Positions 58,591-64,000 of a DNA stretch of 64,000 bases are shown piece by piece. The stretch's first letter is position 1. Each line of letters begins with the position of its first letter. The notes below the pieces were generated by a model, which was not told the origin of the DNA, did no database searches, and worked only from the letters and a program-made list of their open reading frames with translations. The DNA comes from Nymphaea colorata (Eukaryota; Streptophyta; Magnoliopsida; Nymphaeales; Nymphaeaceae): positions 9,577,205 to 9,641,204 of the forward strand of contig NC_045138.2 in the NCBI RefSeq assembly GCF_008831285.2, read 5' to 3'. The position numbers and the translations under genes were made by a program.

Positions 58591-58732
58591 GGTAAAATGA
58601 AAAAGGGGCCCGATGACCCCCTTTTTTGCATCTTATTTTGAAACCTACGCTACGATACGGAGGTAAAATGAGAAAGGGGTCTGATGACCCCTTTTTTACG
58701 TCTTATTTTGAAATCTATGCTCCTCTCTCTCT
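58591..58732. repeat. 71-bp tandem duplication, each unit with a small stem
   Basis: Units starting GGTAAAATGA at 58591 and GGTAAAATGAG at 58662. Each contains AAAGGGG...GATGACCCC...TTTTTT, able to fold as an A/G-T/C stem, and ends TTATTTTGAAA. The copies differ at several positions. Confidence 0.85.
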
Positions 58733-59748
58733 CTTTTTGTTTCTAAACACTGCAAAAAACATGGGAAGGAGAGATTTTCTCTATTTGCATCAAGATTTGT
58801 CAATGAAAAACTTTATTTCTTGTTGTGAAGAGTCTCGAGACGGTGAGAAGTGTGAAGAACGAGGGTTTTTTGGTTTCTAACACCAAGAAAATACTCAATA
58901 ACTTATTTTTGCTGTTGAATCATTCATTTTTCTTATTTCCTACATTTATTTATATGTTTGTGAGGATACAATGTCCTATGTGACAGTGACATAAGTACAA
59001 TTATTATAAGCAAATTATAGTTTTGTTTGTTTTTTCAGATTTTTTTAATTTTTTTTATTTTTTTATTTTTTATAATTTTTTTAATATTTTTTACAAATTA
59101 AAAAATTGATTTTAAGATACAACATATAAGTCAACCCAACCGATATGCCATTCAATACGACAGTGATAACATTGATCATAAGTAATGTATACGATAATAC
59201 AGATAACATTGCATTCAAAGATAGGCTGTGAGATTCAAGAAAACAATTGATAAAATTGGAAGCAAGTAAAACTTTAGAAAGGTGAGGCTACTTCGGTAAC
59301 CATCGCAAGGCTTCGGACAAACACGCAACCAGTGGGCAAGCAGGCCCGTAGAAAGAGGGTGCAGAAAATATACTCGAGATTGCAAAACACTCCACCCCCA
59401 TCGGGTAGTTAGAGAGCTACAACCAGAAGAGACTCGGAGAGAGCACCAAGCAAACCAAAAGCCAGAAAACAGAACTCCCTAAAACTTCAAACAAGCCACC
59501 GAAATGCCCACAGGGGAGGGTGGAGAGACAGAGAACTGATTCATAGGGTAAGACCTCAGTTTTTTAACTGTTTGAACAAATAGAAAGCTCACAAGAAAGC
59601 AGGGAGAAGTGCACCTTCTATTCAGACAGGCTTGTACATAAGTTACAGACTTGCGTCTTACGGCAGAGATAAACAATAGGTACCAAACTGGATTTTACAC
59701 CTGCTAAAATACAGGAGGATGAGAAAAATTGTTATGATGGCACCATGA
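58733..59748. other. 3' flank of the AHL gene
   Basis: No independent gene. The part next to 59749 must contain the 3' UTR of the minus-strand AHL gene; the polyadenylation site is not fixed. A T-rich low-complexity stretch lies at 59040-59100. Confidence 0.4.
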
Positions 59749-62436
59749 CTATTTCCATGGGATATTAGGTATTCCAGGTTGAGAATTGTTACAGGCACCA
59801 GTACTTTGATTAAGTGGGCTGCCAGGCCCACCACCTGAGGACTCACTCAGTGTTCCTCTAGAAGGTGGACTACTTGCTGCTGTAGCACCACCTGCGGATA
59901 TTTTTGCTGGAACAGAGAAATCTGCTGTTTTCGGTTCAGTTTTCTTGCCATCAGCAATGAAGCTGCCAACAACCACCTGGAGAGAAGACAAACCTTTTCA
60001 AGCATGCCACCAAACAAATTTACTTGAAAAAGTAGAAATTTCATCAAAATAGACTGTACAGAAGACAGACAGAATTATTATGGAAAGAGAGAGACAGCGA
60101 ATAAGACCTGTACGGGTGATGCTGCCATTAAGAGGCCGGCAACTCCTCCCCCCAGAACTCGACCATCAGGTCCAGCAAGGGATACACTTAATCCACCAGT
60201 TCGACTGCGCTGTCCACCACTCTCAGACAATAAAAAGGAACCAGAAAGAGAGAGAATCTCAAATCTCCCCTGCACCAATATTATCAGACAAGCCAAGAAA
60301 TTGGCTAGGTAGGAATTATTAGCCTTCTAAAGTTAGAAGTTAGCAACGAAGACAATGTAAATGATGGGTACATGCGTACACAGGAACTTTATATGCAAGT
60401 AAATACTCAACCAAAATCAAACAAAACCGACAGGATACAATTGAGAAACATCGTGTACATTGAATAATATGGTGATAGTCAGACCCGCCCTTCAGCTAAG
60501 GAAATGGTAAAAAGAAAGAAAAATCTCCACACGCACATTGCAAGTGCAGACATAAACATCACTACAGAAAAATAAAAGCTGCCTGAGAAAAACAAAACGA
60601 GATGACATACAATGTCAAAATTTAAAATTAAAACAAACTTCTCTGGAGTTATTAATTTATGTAAAAGAATATGCGATAACTTCACCTATAATGTATTTCA
60701 AAATTTTCTTTTAACAACTCAAAATTAACAGCATATTTTCCAAAATAGTTCTATCTTTTTCATGTTTTCATGAGGTTCTAGGCAATCAAGAAGCATCCTT
60801 CCTTCGAACATTGTCAAAGAATCTAGTACTTACATCAATGAGCATCCAAATCTCATGGGACCATTGGAACCTGTTGACTCGTTTTCACCACCTGTGATCT
60901 AGTTTTCGTGTTAATGAGCATCCGTTGCTCAGAGAATCTGAACCTGTCGAGTAACTTGTACCATATATTTCTTTTTCCCTGACCCAGGAGACAGACCTTG
61001 CCTCTGTCCATCCAAAGAGTCCACAACAACCCTAATCCCACCATGCCGACCCCTCTGAGTTTCATTGAAATTTGTAAAAGCATGTTCGGTTTGTATGAAC
61101 CCAATAGTTCTACTTCTCTTTTAATGTTGGATATCCTCTTCACTATAATTAAAGAAAAGGAATAATAGACTTGGAAAATACCAAAAGGCAAGCATTATTT
61201 TGGAAACGTGCTAATAAGTCAAGGAAAATTATGAAAGGGACCTCCAATTTGTATTTTCATAATAATCACGTATTCATTTCATTTAAGAAATGATAATGAA
61301 AAGTAAACGTGAATATGTGGGAAGGTGGAATCAAATCTACACTGATGACTTAGGTCTTACAACTTCATCCAATAAAGAGTCACTGAAAAATGCATAATCT
61401 CCAGACCACCATTATACAGCACAAATTTCTCCCACCGCAAGTAGAAGAAAGTCTGGACTTTTTAAGATTCGTTATGGCTTTCCATCTTATTCTTGTAGAA
61501 GTAAAACCAACCTAGAAGTTAAGATGTTGAGTCTTTATAAAGCTATGCCGTCAGGCCATTGACATATAAAGAACAAAAAGAACTGTAAGGGAAAAGTAAA
61601 CCTTCTCAAAAAAACTGAATCATTTAATTAACGGCAAAATGTTATGACTCTTCAAACACTTAGCTATTGACAATCTGGACAAGATTGAATCCAATTCCAT
61701 GCCAGCATTTTGGAATGGAAAAACTAACTCAGATAACCAACCACGATCCGTTTAGCTAAACTGCAATCCTAGCAGTTAAAGCAGAGCTGAACTACTCCGA
61801 ACACAATATCATCAGGCCCCAGCAAACGACTGTAACTAATCTAAGACCTTCATCTTGCTCATCAAACTTATAAAAACACACATACACATGCAGATGCCAA
61901 TACACATGTATTGGATATGCTTCTTCCGACCTCTTCTTTCTTCCGCACTCTTTCACCTACTTTTTTCACTCCCCCTCCTTCATTTTCATTTTTTCACTTC
62001 TCACAATTATAGTCTCCATCTAAGATTGATAAAAATCCTAGGGAGAGGAGATCAAAAAATACAGTCCCATTTTGGGGTTGGTTTTACCCATTTTCCATAG
62101 ACATACATATCCATCCAATCCCAACCTGCCATAATCCTATAAAAGCAAAGGCAATGAAATATGTAGCGTTGTGCATTGCGTCATGGTATTGCCACAACTT
62201 TTTAGCAACATAAAAAAGTGAAGCTGGAGGAACCAAAGTAGTGTGAAAGTTCATTTATGCCCATGTGAATACACACACACACAGAGGTAACTTTTCCAAC
62301 AGACCTCATATGTAACAGTACCGCCAGATGTGGCAGGCTGACGAAGGGTCACATTAGAAATAGCTCCATTAGCTGAGAGAATGCACACAGCCCTTGGTCC
62401 TTGTTGAGAAAATGACATTATCTTTGAAGCAACATC
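59749..62436 (-). CDS. AT-hook motif nuclear-localized (AHL) protein, 3' part
   Basis: Three exons on the minus strand, 62436-62305, 60269-60108 and 59976-59749, with phase-0 GT-AG introns, encode the last 173 residues. They give most of the PPC (DUF296) domain: DVASKIMSFSQQGPRAVCIL, SANGAISNVTLRQPATSG, then GRFEILSLSGSFLLSES, GGLSVSLAGPDGRVLGGGVA, GLLMAASPVQ, then VVVGSFIADGKK. A Ser/Gly-rich tail ends NIPWK. The PPC domain mediates multimer formation, and AHLs bind AT-rich DNA at the nuclear matrix to regulate growth genes. The AT-hook exon(s) and the first PPC strand are not in the window and must lie beyond 64000. An intron-split PPC domain fits the intron-containing AHL clade. The second intron in view is only 131 bp. 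Confidence 0.9.
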
Positions 62437-64000
62437 CTAAAAAGGAACAACATTCACAATGCAGATCTGTCAACAAGTGACCAAGTACTGAACCACAAAG
62501 CATCTAATCTGAACTTGACAAGCCCACTAACCAAACACGGAAATCAACTAATTCAAAACTCAGTTCAGCAAAGAGCATAAGGCAGTCCATAAAAATTTAT
62601 GCATACATGCATGCACAAGTAGCTACAGTTCCATGCCCCCATAACCATGTTCATGACACATGTTTGTACATGCACTCAAACCGATGCCACTGACTCAATT
62701 CATCAGCTTTTAATATGAACAAGGTAAGCCAGCCTGCACTCATCACACTACAATTAATTATCCATCTTGCTCACGATATAAGATATGCCAAGGTCGCTCT
62801 ACTTAAGATGCAGGACTGGCATGATGTGCTTTATGTTGTTAAAGATGCACCTGTTAGCCTAGGCTGTCACCTCTGCACATCTAGGGAACCACAACTTAGG
62901 TAGTATTATGAGTTTCTAAGAAAAAGGACATTGTTTTGAGCCACACACAAAAACAGATATATGATATGTTCATTTCTTCCTTTTTCTCCTTTTTACCTTT
63001 TCCTTCGTCTTCTTATTCTTACTCTTCTTTTAGTCGCATAGTTAACTAGTAATATACTGACATGATTTTTGTCTAATGTTGTTTTGTAAATATCTACCAT
63101 AGTAAATACATATTGTACATATTAAGTAATAAAGACTATATGTAGGATAGTTTAACAGTTCATTTTCTATGTTAATATATCCTTAGTGTGCACCACCATC
63201 ATGCGCTAATTCAAATATGTCATTTGTCTATATTATTATTGTTGTTGTTGTTGTTCTTGTTCTTGTTGGTATTCCCATATTGATATTTTTTTCTCACACT
63301 GCTCAATGCCGCTAATCTTGCATAGCGCTTTTAACAGCACAGGATGTGCCACATGCAGATAATGAGAAATGCCATGACATGATATGGGTCGTCAAGATAG
63401 TCTGAATCACCTAAAAGGTAAACAATGGGACCAATTTAACTAAAACAAGAATTTTTCACTAAAACTAGTTGTATTTTTTCCGTTGCTAAAAGCAGCCATC
63501 TCCCACATGATTTCTCTTAAAAGTACAATTTCCATCTTGCACTAAAAGGCTAAGGTGATCAACTATTCAACCTGTTTAGTATAAGAAATAAGCAGACCAC
63601 ATACAAGCCACAGCAGCACAGCTAATTACTATTACAAGTTAAGGTTACCGGAACTTCAAATATTACCAGTAGCATAAAACGAAGTGCAAGAGACCCACGA
63701 AAAACTGATCCCCGTTGAATAGGTCAAATACATTTTTGGTCGTTAAAGAAGTCAAGTAGTAAAAATTAAGCAATAGCAAGACAAAAAGTGAGAGTGATAG
63801 TAGCAAAATCATTCCAAAAGTCTTCTTAACAAGGCAAACCTGAGGAAACTTATACTGCTTGAAGAAAAACAAGAAGAGAATTGGCAACGAAAATCTCACA
63901 ATATTAAATCGGCTCCACCAGGAGTATTGAAATTGTGTGAAAATAAATGAAACTTATCTAGGAGTAACCAAAGCAGTATCCAGCAAAAACCACATAATAG
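62437..64000 (-). other. Intron of the AHL gene reaching the window edge
   Basis: No exon encoding the AT-hook or the usual PHVITVNAGE-type segment was found on the minus strand up to 64000, so this is taken as an intron over 1.5 kb long. No other gene is seen. A (GTT)n-like tract lies near 63238-63265. Confidence 0.6.

Noticed and set aside
1-64000. CRISPR arrays, operons, prophage or bacterial systems
   Set aside because: No short spaced direct-repeat arrays with unique spacers and no prokaryotic gene clusters were seen. All gene evidence is plant nuclear.

Overview
The window is nuclear DNA from a flowering plant. The supporting features are plant-type intron-containing genes (an aminoacylase-1-like M20 peptidase, a small heavy-metal-associated-domain protein and an AT-hook/PPC protein), AT-rich spacers with long (TA)n, (CT)n and (GA)n tracts, and a dense, nested load of plant transposons. 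Nothing prokaryotic, viral or organellar was recognised. The species cannot be named from the sequence.

Layout. 1-4.8 kb: simple repeats, a TA-flanked MITE, candidate exons of an unrecognised gene carrying a frame break, and a truncated Ty3/Gypsy element (LTR, primer-binding site, gag) on the minus strand. 4.8-9.7 kb: gene-free repeat-derived DNA with a 288-bp tandem duplication. 9.73-11.39 kb: a non-autonomous hAT-like element with an extreme purine-rich strand. 12.7-17.9 kb: the best gene of the window, a complete four-exon aminoacylase-1-like gene on the minus strand. Its 3.5-kb second intron holds three MITEs and several (TA)n tracts. 19.6-23.0 kb: a LINE relic split by a short Copia derivative with a perfect 5-bp target duplication. 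23.4-26.6 kb: a decayed CACTA transposon. 27.1-27.7 kb: a second CACTA terminus next to a rearranged piece of a LysM (LYP/LYM-type) receptor gene. 28.6-32.5 kb: candidate exons of an unidentified gene. 32.85 kb: a U6 snRNA pseudogene. 33.3-38.8 kb: a Tork/TNT1-like Copia element with both LTRs, inactivated by many lesions. 39.5-42.5 kb: small MITE-like repeats, a 36-bp tandem repeat and an AT-rich dispersed repeat. 43.3-46.4 kb: the heavy-metal-associated-domain gene. 49.2-56.6 kb: an old Copia element whose 5' LTR is interrupted by a 3.0-kb solo LTR. 58.3-58.7 kb: a palindrome-rich GTATCG cluster. 59.7-64 kb: the 3' part of an AHL gene, whose AT-hook exon(s) lie beyond the right edge.

The three host genes do not form a pathway. 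They are independent loci separated by transposon-filled spacers. The main interest is the insertion chronology, which can be read directly from target-site duplications (CTAAG, AAAAG, CCAGCAAGC, GACCAAGGC), together with three local oddities: a microsatellite abutting a splice donor, a receptor-gene fragment beside a CACTA end, and a MITE sitting inside a (TA)n tract. I did not find a convincing previously undescribed functional system.
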